In this document: positions 49,286-58,767 of the stretch, piece after piece
Numbering within the stretch: position 1 is the stretch's first letter
Layout of the letters: the number at the start of each line of letters is the position of its first letter
The notes under the pieces: model-generated
The model's input: the letters and a program-made list of their open reading frames with translations, nothing else
Databases searched by the model: none
Told to the model about the DNA's origin: nothing
Translations under genes and position numbers: made by a program
Assembly (NCBI GenBank): GCA_002840355.1
Contig: PHAL01000005.1
Location: 60,929-124,928 of the forward strand
DNA: 64,000 nucleotides
Source of the DNA: Elusimicrobia bacterium HGW-Elusimicrobia-3
GTDB lineage: Bacteria; Elusimicrobiota; Elusimicrobia; Elusimicrobiales; UBA9959
Reading direction: 5' to 3'

Positions 49286-50698
49286 CTACCCCCTGGCCAG
49301 ACGCCACTTGGTGCCGCCGGGGGCGTCCTCTATCAGCACGCCTTTGTCGGAGAGCGCCTTGCGCAGCTCGTCGGACTTTTTCCAGTCCTTGGCTTTGCGG
49401 GCGGCCTCGCGCTCCTTGATCAGGTCCATCAGCTCGGGGGCCAGCTCGCCCGCTTCTTTTTCCTTGAAGAGGTCGAGCGCGGTCACTTCCTCGGCCGCGG
49501 CGGCGAAGGCCAAGCGCTGCGGCGCGGGGATGGTGTTGTCCTTGAGCGTCTCCCACAGCACGGCCATGGCGGCGGGCATGTTCACGTCGTCGGCCAGGGC
49601 CTCGCAGAAATCCTTGTAATACTTGGCGTCCTTGTCCAGCGCGTGAGGGGCCGTGCCGGCCTCCTGCTTTATCTTCTGCGCCAGGGCGCGCAGGCCGTCG
49701 AGGCCGCGGGCGGCGGCTTCCACGCCTTCCCAGGTGAACTCCAGCTGCTTGCGGTAATGCGTGAGCAGGCAGTAGTAGCGGTAGGCCAGCGGCTCGTAGC
49801 CCTTCTGCGGCAGCGTCGAGACCGTGAGGAAATCGCCGGAGCTCTTGCTCATCTTGCCCAGGTCGCCCATCACCAGGAAGCGCGCGTGCAGCCAGTAGTT
49901 GGAGAAAGGCTTGCCGGTGGCCGCCTCGCTCTGCGCTATCTCGTTGGTGTGGTGTATGGCCACGTGGTCTTCTCCGCCCCAGTGCATGTCTATCGTTTCG
50001 CCGAGGTGCTTCATGGCCATGGCCGAGCACTCCATGTGCCAGCCGGGGAAGCCCTTGCCCCACGGGGAGTCCCACTCCATCTGGCGCTGCTCGCCGGGGG
50101 CCGCGAACTTCCACACGGCGAAGTCGGCGGGGTTGCGCTTGGCGGCGTTGGCCTCCACGCGCGCGCCCTCCCGTATGCCTTCCACGTGCGCCTTGCCTGC
50201 CAGCTTGCCGTAGTCCGGCAGCTTGGACGTGTCGAAATAGACGCCGTCGCCGGGGATGGGGTAGGTGTAGCCCTTACCCTCCAGCGTCAGGCCCAGGTCT
50301 ATCATCTCCTGGATATACTCGGTGGCGGGGCAGGTGACGTCGGGCTTGACGCAGTTGAGCGCGTAGTAATCCTTGAAGAAGGCCTCGGTGTAGAACTTGG
50401 CTATCTCCCAGGCGCTCTTGCCCTCGCGGCGGGCGCCCTGCTCCATCTTGTCCTCGCCGGTGTCGGCGTCGGAGACCAGGTGGCCCACGTCGGTGATGTT
50501 CATCACGCGCTTCACCTTCCAGCCCAGGAAGCGCAGCGCGCGCACCTGCGCGTCTTCAGCGAGGTAGGTACGCAAGTTGCCGATATGGGCGTAATGGTAC
50601 ACGGTGGGGCCGCAGGTATAGATGCCCACCTCGCACTCTTTGAGCGGCTTAAAAACTTCTTTCTGCCTGGTAAGCGTGTTGTAGACCCTGAAGTTCAT
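49286..50698 (-). CDS. cysS: Cysteine--tRNA ligase
   Basis: A 470-residue class I synthetase with the zinc/HIGH region CGPTVYHYAHIGNLRTYL, WHMECSAMAMKHLGETIDMHWGGEDHVAIHHTNEIAQSEA and KMSKSSGDFL as the KMSKS loop. Length and order are standard. AGGAAC lies before the ATG. It is the last gene of a run with a lipoprotein gene and ispDF. Confidence 0.96.
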   Translation of the reverse strand: MNFRVYNTLTRQKEVFKPLKECEVGIYTCGPTVYHYAHIGNLRTYLAEDAQVRALRFLGWKVKRVMNITDVGHLVSDADTGEDKMEQGARREGKSAWEIAKFYTEAFFKDYYALNCVKPDVTCPATEYIQEMIDLGLTLEGKGYTYPIPGDGVYFDTSKLPDYGKLAGKAHVEGIREGARVEANAAKRNPADFAVWKFAAPGEQRQMEWDSPWGKGFPGWHMECSAMAMKHLGETIDMHWGGEDHVAIHHTNEIAQSEAATGKPFSNYWLHARFLVMGDLGKMSKSSGDFLTVSTLPQKGYEPLAYRYYCLLTHYRKQLEFTWEGVEAAARGLDGLRALAQKIKQEAGTAPHALDKDAKYYKDFCEALADDVNMPAAMAVLWETLKDNTIPAPQRLAFAAAAEEVTALDLFKEKEAGELAPELMDLIKEREAARKAKDWKKSDELRKALSDKGVLIEDAPGGTKWRLARG

Positions 50699-50710
50699 CG
50701 GTGTTCCTCT

Positions 50711-51124
50711 TTACTGCCTGCCCGCGACCGCCGTGTTTATTTGTTGTTCCAGCTCGGCGAAGAAATCTGCGCACAGGCCGGGGCCGTGGCGGCGGGCGAA
50801 TTTATCCTGCATGATGCACGAGACCTCGATCTCGGAAAAGGGGTAGACCGCGCCCCTGGGGGACAGGGAGTAGGTGAAGCCTATCTCCATCGGGTTGGTG
50901 CCGGAGTGGCGCAACACCGCGGCGTCGTAGCTGGCCGACAGCAGGCTCTCGAGCTGCAGCTCCAGGTCGGGGTCGGGCGTCTTGACCAGCTTGAAGGTGC
51001 GCTTCTCGAAGACGCTGGCCGCGCCGGGCCCGGCGGGCTCCTGCGCCGGCGTCATTACGGCTTCGCGCGGGGCGGCGCAGGCGCAGAAAAAGACGGCGGC
51101 GGCCAGCAGCGGGAGTTTCCTCAT
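50711..51124 (-). CDS. Small lipoprotein of unknown function
   Basis: A 137-residue protein with a lipoprotein signal: KLPLLAAAVFFCACAAP, where a Cys after AVFFCA or FFC would be lipidated. The mature part has the segments TFKLVKTPDPDLELQLESLL and FSEIEVSCIMQDKFA, suggesting a small alpha/beta domain. No family is recognised. It lies between cysS and ispDF and overlaps the ispDF stop by one base. Confidence 0.6.
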   Translation of the reverse strand: MRKLPLLAAAVFFCACAAPREAVMTPAQEPAGPGAASVFEKRTFKLVKTPDPDLELQLESLLSASYDAAVLRHSGTNPMEIGFTYSLSPRGAVYPFSEIEVSCIMQDKFARRHGPGLCADFFAELEQQINTAVAGRQ

Positions 51125-52311
51125 TACTTTATCACGCTTACCACGGCGTAACAGACCATGGCCTCGCCGTGGCCTATGTCGCCCAGGCCCTCGCGGCTCT
51201 TGGCCTTTATGCTGACGTCGCCCTTGTCCAGCTTGAAGATCCTGGCCACCGAATCGCGGATGGCCTCGTAATGCGGTTTAAGCTTGGGCTCCTCGGCCAG
51301 GATGGTGGCGTCTATGTTGACGATGCGGGCCTTCTTGGAGGCGAGGATCTCTATGGTCTTCGCGGCTATCTCCGCGCTGGAGATGCCCATGATGGTCAGG
51401 TCCGTGGGCGGGAAATAGACGCCTATCTCGCCGGCGGAGATGGAGCCCAGCAGCGCGTCGCAGATGGAGTGCAGCACCACGTCGCCGTCGGAGTGGCCCA
51501 GCAGGCCCTTGGCGTGCTCTATCTTCACGCCGCCCAGGATCAGCGGGCGGCCTTCCACCATGCGGTGAATGTCGTAGCCGAAACCCGCGCGCGCCACCGG
51601 GATCTTTATCCGGGTGCTCGTCGTCTTTTCGTCTTTCATGAAAGCCTCCGCTATCACCAGGTCTTCTGGCGTAGTCACCTTGATATTGCGGTAGTCCGAG
51701 AGGACCACCGCCGCCCTGATGCCGAGCCCCTCGAGCACCTGGGATTCGTCGCTGTAGTCCTTGTCCGCGGCGGCGGCCACAATGTCGGCCAGCACGCTGC
51801 GCTTGTAGCACTGCGGCGTCTGCACCGCCATCAGCCCCGCGCGGGGCGGGGTGCGCTCGAAGAATTTCCCGTCGGCCGACACCGTCTTCACGGTGTCTTT
51901 GAGCGGCACGGCCGGCACGGCCGCGCCGGCCTCGGCGGCCCGCTCCAGGCAGGCCCGGATCAGCGCCGCGCCGGCGAAGGGGCGGGCCCCGTCGTGCACG
52001 GCCACCAGGCCGGCGCCGGGACTTACCAGGGCGAAAGCGTTCTTCAGCGAGCCGGTGCGGGTGGTCCCGGCGGCCACGGTCTTAACCCCGGCGGCGGCCC
52101 AGCCGGCCCCGTACCTGGCCAGGTTCTCCGGGCCCAGGGCGAGGATGATCTTTGAGAATAGCCCGCTGGAGGCGAAGGCCTCCACCGTCCGCTCCACCAT
52201 GGGGCGGCCGGCCAGGGGCAGGTACTGCTTGTCCCCGCCCATGCGCTCGCCGGCGCCTCCGGCCAGGATGATGGCCTCGGCCGACGGTGATCTGGCTTTG
52301 CTGCCGGGCAT
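51124..52311 (-). CDS. ispDF: Bifunctional IspD/IspF of the MEP pathway
   Basis: A 395-residue fusion. The N-terminal 220 residues are IspD (AIILAGGAGERMGGDKQYLPLAGRPMVERT; VHDGARPF; LKDTVK), which makes CDP-methylerythritol. The C-terminal 160 residues are IspF (GFGYDIHRMVEGRPLILGGVKIEHAKGLLGHSDGDVVLHSICDALLG; DIGVYFPP-like EIGVYFPPTD), which makes the cyclodiphosphate. Both catalytic sets appear complete. Such fusions are known from several phyla. Downstream genes follow without gap. Confidence 0.94.
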   Translation of the reverse strand: MPGSKARSPSAEAIILAGGAGERMGGDKQYLPLAGRPMVERTVEAFASSGLFSKIILALGPENLARYGAGWAAAGVKTVAAGTTRTGSLKNAFALVSPGAGLVAVHDGARPFAGAALIRACLERAAEAGAAVPAVPLKDTVKTVSADGKFFERTPPRAGLMAVQTPQCYKRSVLADIVAAAADKDYSDESQVLEGLGIRAAVVLSDYRNIKVTTPEDLVIAEAFMKDEKTTSTRIKIPVARAGFGYDIHRMVEGRPLILGGVKIEHAKGLLGHSDGDVVLHSICDALLGSISAGEIGVYFPPTDLTIMGISSAEIAAKTIEILASKKARIVNIDATILAEEPKLKPHYEAIRDSVARIFKLDKGDVSIKAKSREGLGDIGHGEAMVCYAVVSVIK

Positions 52312-52317
52312 GGCCTG

Positions 52318-53325
52318 TTAAGGCTGCTTGGGCCCCTGCGCCGAGGCTTTACCCTTGACCTTGGTGAAGATGATACGGCCCTGCGAGGTCTGCAGGATGG
52401 ACTGCACCACGGCGTCCACCTTCTTGCCTATGAAGTCGCGGCCGTCCTCGATGACGATCATCGTGCCGTCGTCGAGATAGCCCACGCCCTGCTCTTTCTC
52501 CTTGCCGTCCTTCATCACGAACACGCTCATGTCCTCGCCGGGCAGCACCACGGGCTTGAGGGCTATGCTGAGGTCGTTGATGTTGAGCACGGTCACGTTC
52601 TCGAGCGCGGCCAGCTTGTTGATGTTGAAGTCTATCGTTACGATCGAGGCGCCGAGCTCCTTGGCTATCGTCACCAGCTTCATCTGGTTGTCGGAGCTGT
52701 CCCTGATGTCGCGGTCGATCACGCGGAACGGGATGTCGCGCGATTCCTGCAGACGGGCCAGGATGTCGAGGCCGCGGCGGCCCTTGGCCCGGCTGATGTG
52801 GTCGGCGCTCTCGGCCAGCGAGTGCAGTTCGGCCACCACGAAGCGCGGGGTGATGATGCCGCCGGTGATGAAGTGGGTGTCGCAGATGTCGAGCACGCGG
52901 CCGTCCACGATGGCGCTGAGGTCCAGCACCTTCATGTTCTTGCCGCCCTTGCGGCCGACGGAGAGGATGTTCTTGTCCAGGTCGTCGAGCTCGGGGATCT
53001 TCTTGACGCTGATCACCATGCCCAGCAGCGCCAGCGCGTAGCGCACGATGATGTTGTAGCGCAGCCACATGGTGCTGAACGTGTCGTTGTCTATCTGGAA
53101 CACGGTGTAGTCCAGCAGCTTCGACAGGATGATGCCGACCACGGCGCCGATGATGCCGATGATCAGCGAGAACAGGCTGACGTTCTCGAAGACGTATTCC
53201 ACGCCTATGATGACCAGGCCGATCAGCACGCCGAAGGCCAGCCCCTTGAGGTCCTGCGAGACCGCGAACCAGGTCAGCACCGGCGTTCCGATTAGGGCCA
53301 CGGCCCTGAAGATCCATACTATCAT
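52318..53325 (-). CDS. Membrane PIN/TRAM-domain protein (YacL-like)
   Basis: A 335-residue protein with about four N-terminal membrane helices (1-110), a PIN nuclease-like domain at about 130-250 (VLDLSAIVDGRVLDICDTHFITG; FVVAELHSLAESAD; IVTIDFNINKLA) and a C-terminal TRAM domain (about 270-325). The acidic PIN residues are present. This YacL-type family is widely conserved, often beside radA and ispD/ispF as here, but its role is not settled. Confidence 0.9.
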   Translation of the reverse strand: MIVWIFRAVALIGTPVLTWFAVSQDLKGLAFGVLIGLVIIGVEYVFENVSLFSLIIGIIGAVVGIILSKLLDYTVFQIDNDTFSTMWLRYNIIVRYALALLGMVISVKKIPELDDLDKNILSVGRKGGKNMKVLDLSAIVDGRVLDICDTHFITGGIITPRFVVAELHSLAESADHISRAKGRRGLDILARLQESRDIPFRVIDRDIRDSSDNQMKLVTIAKELGASIVTIDFNINKLAALENVTVLNINDLSIALKPVVLPGEDMSVFVMKDGKEKEQGVGYLDDGTMIVIEDGRDFIGKKVDAVVQSILQTSQGRIIFTKVKGKASAQGPKQP

Positions 53326-53338
53326 GTGTAGCTCCTTG

Positions 53339-54742
53339 TTACTTTCCCGCCTTGGCGGGGGTTAATCCAGCTAAAGCCGAGTACAGCGCGCCTATGTCGC
53401 GCACCACTTCCGTCCTGAGGGTCTTGTAGCGGCCCTCGTCCTTCTTGGGCTGCCGCGGCACGAAGGCCCGCGTGAAGCCGAGGCGCTCGGCCTCGGCCAG
53501 CCGCCGGTCCATGAAGCCCGGGCTGGCGGTCTGCCCCAGTATGCCCACCTCGCCGATGAAGACGCAGTCGGGAGGCAGCGCGATGTCTTTCGCGGAACTT
53601 ATCAGCGCGGCGCAGAAAGCCAGGTCCAGCGCGGTATCCTTGAGCTTGATGCCGCCCTGCAGCGAAGCGAAAACGTCCATCTCGTCGAAGCGCAGGCCCA
53701 GGTTCTTTTCCAGCGCGGCGATGAGCATCTGCGCGCGGTTGAGGTCCATCCCGGTCACCGTGCGGCGCGGGTAGGGCAGGTACGACTTGCCGGCCAGCGC
53801 CTGGATCTCGGCGAGCATCGGCCGCGCGCCCTCGAAGGCCACGGCGAAGCCCCGGCCGGCCAGCGCGCGGTCGCGGTCGGCCTCGGCCAGCAGCAGGCCG
53901 GCGTCGTCCACCGGGCGCAGGCCCTTGGAGGTCATCTCGAAGATGCCGGTCTCGTCCACCGGGCCGAAGCGGTTCTTGTGCGGGCGCAGCACGCGGAAGA
54001 CATTGCTCTTCTCCGCGTCGAAATAGAGGACGGTGTCCACGATATGCTCCAGCACCTTGGGGCCCGCGAGCGAGCCTTCCTTGGTGACGTGGCCGAGCAG
54101 GAACAGCGGGGTGCCGGCGCTCTTGGCGATCTTGAGCAGCTCGGAGGCGCATTCGCGGATCTGGCCGACGGAGCCCGGGGAGCCGACGAACTCGGGGTGG
54201 TAGACGGTCTGGATGGAGTCGATCACCAGGAAGGCCGGCTTGAGCTTGCGGAATTCCTCTATGATGCGGGCCAGGTTGGTCTCGCTCATCAGGTACACGT
54301 TGTCGGGCCTGGCGCCCAGGCGCTCGGCGCGCGAGCCCACCTGCGCCAGCGACTCCTCGCCGGAGACGTAAAGGATCTTGCCGGCGGCATAGGCCCCGGC
54401 GGCCAGCGCCGTGCAGCTCTCCAGCGTCAGCGTGCTCTTGCCTATGCCGGGCGGGCCGGCCAGCAGCACCACCTGGCCCTTCACCAGGCCGCCGCCCAGG
54501 GCGCGGTCCAGCTCGGTGATGCCGGTGCTGGCGTGCTCGCATTTCATCGCGCGGGCCTCGGAAAGTTTTACGGCGGGCTCGGAAAAATCGGTCAGGCCGC
54601 GCGCGGCCGAGGCGGCTTTGGTGAGCACCTGCTCGGCCTCCTCCACCAGCGTGTTCCAGCCGCCGCAGCCGGGACATTTCCCGGCCCATTTGGGGGAGGC
54701 CTGGCCGCACTCCTGGCAGCGGTAGATGGTCTTGAGTTTCAT
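53339..54742 (-). CDS. radA: DNA repair protein RadA
   Basis: A 467-residue protein with the RadA layout: zinc finger YRCQECGQASPKWAGKCPGCGGWN, Walker A AGPPGIGKST, the RadA-specific HKNRFGP motif, and a Lon-like C-terminal domain (FASLQGGIKLKDTALDLAFCAALISSAKD). It acts in recombination-branch migration. AGGA-type spacing with the upstream gene is 1 bp, so it lies in a long operon. Confidence 0.95.
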   Translation of the reverse strand: MKLKTIYRCQECGQASPKWAGKCPGCGGWNTLVEEAEQVLTKAASAARGLTDFSEPAVKLSEARAMKCEHASTGITELDRALGGGLVKGQVVLLAGPPGIGKSTLTLESCTALAAGAYAAGKILYVSGEESLAQVGSRAERLGARPDNVYLMSETNLARIIEEFRKLKPAFLVIDSIQTVYHPEFVGSPGSVGQIRECASELLKIAKSAGTPLFLLGHVTKEGSLAGPKVLEHIVDTVLYFDAEKSNVFRVLRPHKNRFGPVDETGIFEMTSKGLRPVDDAGLLLAEADRDRALAGRGFAVAFEGARPMLAEIQALAGKSYLPYPRRTVTGMDLNRAQMLIAALEKNLGLRFDEMDVFASLQGGIKLKDTALDLAFCAALISSAKDIALPPDCVFIGEVGILGQTASPGFMDRRLAEAERLGFTRAFVPRQPKKDEGRYKTLRTEVVRDIGALYSALAGLTPAKAGK

Positions 54743-54743
54743 G

Positions 54744-56036
54744 TTACTTCGCGAGCGACCCCAGCGAGGCGAACCCGAAAAGGTAGGCGATGTCCTTGTC
54801 CTCGAACAGCACGCGCGTGGTGTAGTTCACGCGCTTGGTCTCGGCTATTTCGTTGAGCCGCACCCCGGCTTCCACGTACTTGTTCAGGCGCACGTCCACG
54901 CCGGCGTCCAGGCGCGGGCTGTTGAAATTGCGCCCCTTGATGCGCCGGTCGCGGGAGAACTCGGACCCCTCGGCGAAGAAAGCCAGGCGGTCCCACTTGG
55001 AATTCAGGAACGGGCGCCAGCGCACGCCGGCGCCGCCGGCGCCGCGCAGCACGCCGGCGTACAGGTCGAACCGGCCAACTTCCCAGCCCAGCAGGGCGTC
55101 CACGGTGTTGAGCGTCTCGTAGTCGGTGCCGCGGATGGAATCCTTCACGTTGATCATGTTGGCCCCGCCGAGGTAGTAGTAGCGGCCCTCGCGCGGGTAG
55201 ATCTTGACGCCGAAATTGTTCTTGGAGGAGCGGGAGACGGGCTCGTACTTGTAGTCCCACTTGATGTAGGTGCGGAAGCCGCCCACGCGGCCCAGCGCGG
55301 ACTTCACCGACACGCTCGCGTCCTTGATATTGCTGATGGCCTCGCTGACGTCGGCCTTCATCTGCTTGTCGCCCACCAGCGCGCCGGCCACGCCCTCGCC
55401 GCGGTCGATCTTCTGCACGATGGAGTCGGTCTTGTCGAGCATGGCGTCGAGCTTGGCGGTGATGGAATCGAGCCGCGCCACCGCGTTCTCAGCGTGCGGC
55501 TGGCTGTTGGCCACCAGGTCGTTGAGGTTGGCGGTGACCTCGCGCAGGTTCTGCATGATATCGTTGATGTCGCGCGCCAGGCGGCCCTCGCCGTTTATGT
55601 CCTCTGCCATCTTCTGCAGGCTCTCCACGGCCCGGGCTATGGCCCGGTCCATGGGCAGGGCGTCGTCGCCGCGCATGGTGTCGCCGGCTTTGATAGCGCC
55701 GGCGGCGGGCTTGCCCTGGTCCACCTGCAGGAACTTGGAGCCGATCATGCTGGTGGAGCCCACCAGGAAGCGCGCGTCGCGGTAGATCTTCACGCCGTCC
55801 TGGATGGCCAGCTCCACGATCACTTTTTCGTCATTGATGGAGATCTGTTTTATCTTGCCGACGTCCACGCCGGACAGCTTGACGACGGCCTTGTCGGGCA
55901 GGCCGGCCACATCGGAGAACTCGACGTACACGGGGTAGAATTTCTGGAAGGAGTAGTCGCCAAGCAGGAACACCGCGGTTCCGAAAAGGATGGAACCGAC
56001 CAGCACGAACAAACCGACCTTCATCTCGCCGTTCAT
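54744..56036 (-). CDS. MlaD/MCE-family lipid transport protein with barrel-like tail
   Basis: A 430-residue protein with one N-terminal membrane helix (KVGLFVLVGSILFGTAVFLLG), an MCE domain at about 40-120 (YPVYVEFSDVAGLPDKAVVKLSGVDVGKIKQI), a helical coiled section (about 135-240) and a C-terminal 180 residues rich in alternating beta strands (FRTYIKWDYKYEPVSR, FDLYAGVLRGAGGAG) that look like an outer membrane barrel or beta-sheet domain. MlaD links the MlaEF inner membrane transporter to the outer membrane. AAGGAAG precedes the ATG. A leader with its own -10 suggests a separate transcript from mlaEF. Confidence 0.87.
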   Translation of the reverse strand: MNGEMKVGLFVLVGSILFGTAVFLLGDYSFQKFYPVYVEFSDVAGLPDKAVVKLSGVDVGKIKQISINDEKVIVELAIQDGVKIYRDARFLVGSTSMIGSKFLQVDQGKPAAGAIKAGDTMRGDDALPMDRAIARAVESLQKMAEDINGEGRLARDINDIMQNLREVTANLNDLVANSQPHAENAVARLDSITAKLDAMLDKTDSIVQKIDRGEGVAGALVGDKQMKADVSEAISNIKDASVSVKSALGRVGGFRTYIKWDYKYEPVSRSSKNNFGVKIYPREGRYYYLGGANMINVKDSIRGTDYETLNTVDALLGWEVGRFDLYAGVLRGAGGAGVRWRPFLNSKWDRLAFFAEGSEFSRDRRIKGRNFNSPRLDAGVDVRLNKYVEAGVRLNEIAETKRVNYTTRVLFEDKDIAYLFGFASLGSLAK

Positions 56037-56089
56037 GACTTCCTTTAGACGCCTTGGCCTATGATATCTATATTACTATATCGATATCC

Positions 56090-56129
56090 ATTATATAAAA
56101 GTAAACCGGCCAGCACTAGTAGCGGCCGG
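56090..56129 (-). terminator. Hairpin with T-rich tail, then a -10 box, between mlaF and mlaD
   Basis: Minus strand CCGGCC (56129-56124) and GGCCGG (56111-56106) pair, followed by TTTACTTTTATA, a weak terminator or attenuator after mlaEF. TATAAT (56095-56090) just after it could start the mlaD transcript. Confidence 0.45.
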
Positions 56130-56138
56130 CGGAGGAGG

Positions 56139-56879
56139 CTACTTCCGGGAGAGGTCCGAGATTTCCATGAATTCTTTCACCGCCGGGTTCTCGGACTGCC
56201 GGAACTTGGCGGGCTCCCCCACTTCCACGAACACCCCCTCGTAAAGCATCGCGACGCGGCTGGAGATCTCCAGCGCCAGTTTCAGGTCGTGCGTGACCAC
56301 CACCGAGGTGACGCCCAGCTTGGCGCGCATGTCGGTGATCAGGTCCTTGACCATGCCGGTGGTCACCGGGTCCAGCCCGGTGGTCGGCTCGTCGTAAAGT
56401 ATGTATTTGGGCTCGGCCGCTATCGAGCGGGCCAGCGAGACTCGCTTCTTCATGCCTACGGACAGCTCGGACGGCTTCTGGTCCTCCACGCCCTCGAGGC
56501 CCACCAGCGCCAGCTTTTCCTTGACGATGCGCGGGTAGTCGCTTTTGGGCAGGTCCGTGAGGTACTTCAGCCCGAAGGCCACGTTCTCCATCACCGTCAG
56601 CGAGTCGAACAGCGCGCCCTCCTGGAACAGGTAGCCGAAGTTGCGGCGCACCTTGGCCAGCTGGAACTCGTTGCTGGTGGCGGCGATCTCCTGCCCGTCC
56701 ACCTTGATGCTGCCGGCGTCGGGGCGCAGCAGGCGGATCAGGCATTTGATGAAAGTGCTCTTGCCGGTGCCGGAGGGGCCGATCACGCTGAACAGCTCGC
56801 CCTCCTTGATGTCCACGGAGACGTCCTTGAGGATGCAGTGCTCGCCGAAAGCCTTGCCCAGACCCTTAACTTCTATCAT
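56139..56879 (-). CDS. mlaF: Lipid transport ABC transporter, ATP-binding protein
   Basis: A 246-residue ATPase with Walker A GPSGTGKST, signature LSVGMKKRVSLARSI and Walker B YILYDEPTTGLDPV. The wording and its adjacency to MlaE and MCE genes place it in the MlaF class. It drives phospholipid movement between membranes. Start codon overlaps the MlaE stop (ATGA). Confidence 0.92.
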   Translation of the reverse strand: MIEVKGLGKAFGEHCILKDVSVDIKEGELFSVIGPSGTGKSTFIKCLIRLLRPDAGSIKVDGQEIAATSNEFQLAKVRRNFGYLFQEGALFDSLTVMENVAFGLKYLTDLPKSDYPRIVKEKLALVGLEGVEDQKPSELSVGMKKRVSLARSIAAEPKYILYDEPTTGLDPVTTGMVKDLITDMRAKLGVTSVVVTHDLKLALEISSRVAMLYEGVFVEVGEPAKFRQSENPAVKEFMEISDLSRK

Positions 56880-57664
56880 ATGCCCACCGCCACCAGCAGC
56901 GCGCTGATAAAATAGTCCAGCACCATCACCAGCACCATGCTGGCCACCACGGCCTCGGTGGTGGCCTTGCCCACGCCCTCGGCGCCGCCCTTGGTGTGCA
57001 TGCCCTTGTGGCAGGAGACCGTGGCGATCATGAAGGCGAAGAAGAAGGTTTTCAGGAAGCCGTGCATGAAGTCCGTGATCTCGAGATAGGTGTAGATGTC
57101 GTTCATGTACACCGACGTCGGGATGCCCAGCTTGATGACCCCCACGATGGCGCCGCCGGCGATGCCAAGGAAGTCCGCCAGCACGGTCAGCAGCGGCAGC
57201 GTGATCATGAAGGCGATGTAGCGCGGCACCAGCAGGTGGCGGGTGGGGTTAGTGCCCAGGGTGTAGAGCGCGTCTATCTGTTCGGTCACGCGCATGGTGC
57301 CGATCTCGGCGGTCACCACCGCGCCGGCGCGGCCGGCCACCACCACGGAGGTCAGCACCGGGCCCAGCTCCTTGACCATCGAGAAGGCCACCATGGTGCC
57401 GATATAGAGCGGCTCGTTGAAAAGGTTGCGGGAGGAATAGCCCGTCTGCAGCGACAGCACCATGCCGGTGAAGAAGCTGGTCAGCGCGGTCACGGTGACC
57501 GAGTCCACGCCGATCTTGACGCACTGCTTGATGGTCTCGGAGACCTCGAGGCGCGAGCGGAAGAACCAGAACACGACGGACCTGAACATCAGGGTCGTCT
57601 GGCCCAGCGCCTGCGCGAGGGCCAGCACATGGTGGCCTATTTTCTCGCATACCGGCAGTCTCAT
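56876..57664 (-). CDS. mlaE: Lipid transport ABC transporter, permease
   Basis: A 262-residue MlaE-family permease with several membrane helices and the conserved ELGPVLTSVVVAGRAGAVVTAEIGTMRVTEQIDAL segment. It partners MlaF (4-bp overlap) and the MCE protein two genes on. The start overlaps the stop of alr (ATGA). Confidence 0.93.
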   Translation of the reverse strand: MRLPVCEKIGHHVLALAQALGQTTLMFRSVVFWFFRSRLEVSETIKQCVKIGVDSVTVTALTSFFTGMVLSLQTGYSSRNLFNEPLYIGTMVAFSMVKELGPVLTSVVVAGRAGAVVTAEIGTMRVTEQIDALYTLGTNPTRHLLVPRYIAFMITLPLLTVLADFLGIAGGAIVGVIKLGIPTSVYMNDIYTYLEITDFMHGFLKTFFFAFMIATVSCHKGMHTKGGAEGVGKATTEAVVASMVLVMVLDYFISALLVAVGI

Positions 57665-58761
57665 TGCGTATAGATCCTCGGCACTCTCGGCGTGACCAGC
57701 GTGACGATCTCGTAATTTATCGTCCCGGCGATGTCGGCCAGCTCGCGGGCGGTCACACTCTCGGCGCCCTGGCGGCCCAGCAGCACGGCCTCGGCCCCCA
57801 CGGCGGCCTCCTTCACCCCGGTCACGTCCACCATCGTCATGTCCATCGTCACGTTGCCCAGCACGCGGCAGCGGCGGCCGCCTATCAGCACTTCGGCCCG
57901 GTTGGAAAGGCGGCGGACATAGCCGTCCCCGTAGCCGGCCGGCAGCGTGGCTATCTTCATGGCGCGGTCGGCCCTGAAAGACCTATTGTAACTGATACAG
58001 GCGCCCTCGCGCACGTTCTTTATGAAAACGATCCTGGTCTTGAGCGTCATCGCCGGCTCGAAGCCGTCCGCCTGGCCGTAGGCGGCTATGCCGCAGCGCA
58101 CCATGTCCAGGCGGCTGACCGGGCAGTTCATCGTCGCGGCCGAGTTGGCGGCGTGCAGCAACAGGCCGCGCGCGCCGCGCAGCTCCAGCTCGGCGGCGGT
58201 CTCGTTGAAGATGGCCAGCTGGGCGCCGGTGTAGTCGGGGTCGGAGTCGGCGCTGGAGAGGTGCGTGTACAGTCCGCCCACCTTGACGCCGGGGGAAAGG
58301 GCCAGCTCGTCGTAAATTTTCAGCACGGAGGGCTTGCGGGCGCCTATGCGGCCCATGCCGGTCTCCAGCTTGATGTGGCAGACCGCCTGCTTGCCCAGCC
58401 GGCCGGCGGCCTCGCGCACCTGGCGGGCGGCGTCCAGGCTGGCTATCGTGACGATGAGATCCGCGTTGATGGCCTCCACGAAGCTTTCGAAAGGGTACAG
58501 GCTGCCCAGCACCAGCACCGGGCTCTTGATCCCGGCGGCGCGCAGCGCCAGGCCCTCCTCCACGCAGGAGACGCCGAAGCCCCAGGCCAGGCCCTCGGCC
58601 TCGGCCAGGCGCGCCAGCTCCGCGGCGCCGTGCCCGTAGGCGTTGGCCTTCACCACGAAAAGCAGCCGCGCGGGGGCGGCTGTTTTCGCTAGCTTTTGCA
58701 GGTTCCCCCGCACGGCGGAGAGCCGGATCTCGGCGACGGTGGGGCGCAGCGTGAGGGCCAT
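57661..58761 (-). CDS. alr: Alanine racemase
   Basis: A 366-residue PLP enzyme. The PLP lysine lies in LLFVVKANAYGHGAAELA, and the catalytic Tyr region is ACISYNRSFRADRAMKIATLPAGYGDGYVRRL. It converts L- to D-alanine for peptidoglycan. It lies between dnaB and mlaE; no terminator separates it from dnaB. Confidence 0.95.
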   Translation of the reverse strand: MALTLRPTVAEIRLSAVRGNLQKLAKTAAPARLLFVVKANAYGHGAAELARLAEAEGLAWGFGVSCVEEGLALRAAGIKSPVLVLGSLYPFESFVEAINADLIVTIASLDAARQVREAAGRLGKQAVCHIKLETGMGRIGARKPSVLKIYDELALSPGVKVGGLYTHLSSADSDPDYTGAQLAIFNETAAELELRGARGLLLHAANSAATMNCPVSRLDMVRCGIAAYGQADGFEPAMTLKTRIVFIKNVREGACISYNRSFRADRAMKIATLPAGYGDGYVRRLSNRAEVLIGGRRCRVLGNVTMDMTMVDVTGVKEAAVGAEAVLLGRQGAESVTARELADIAGTINYEIVTLVTPRVPRIYTQ

Positions 58762-58767
58762 AGCGGC

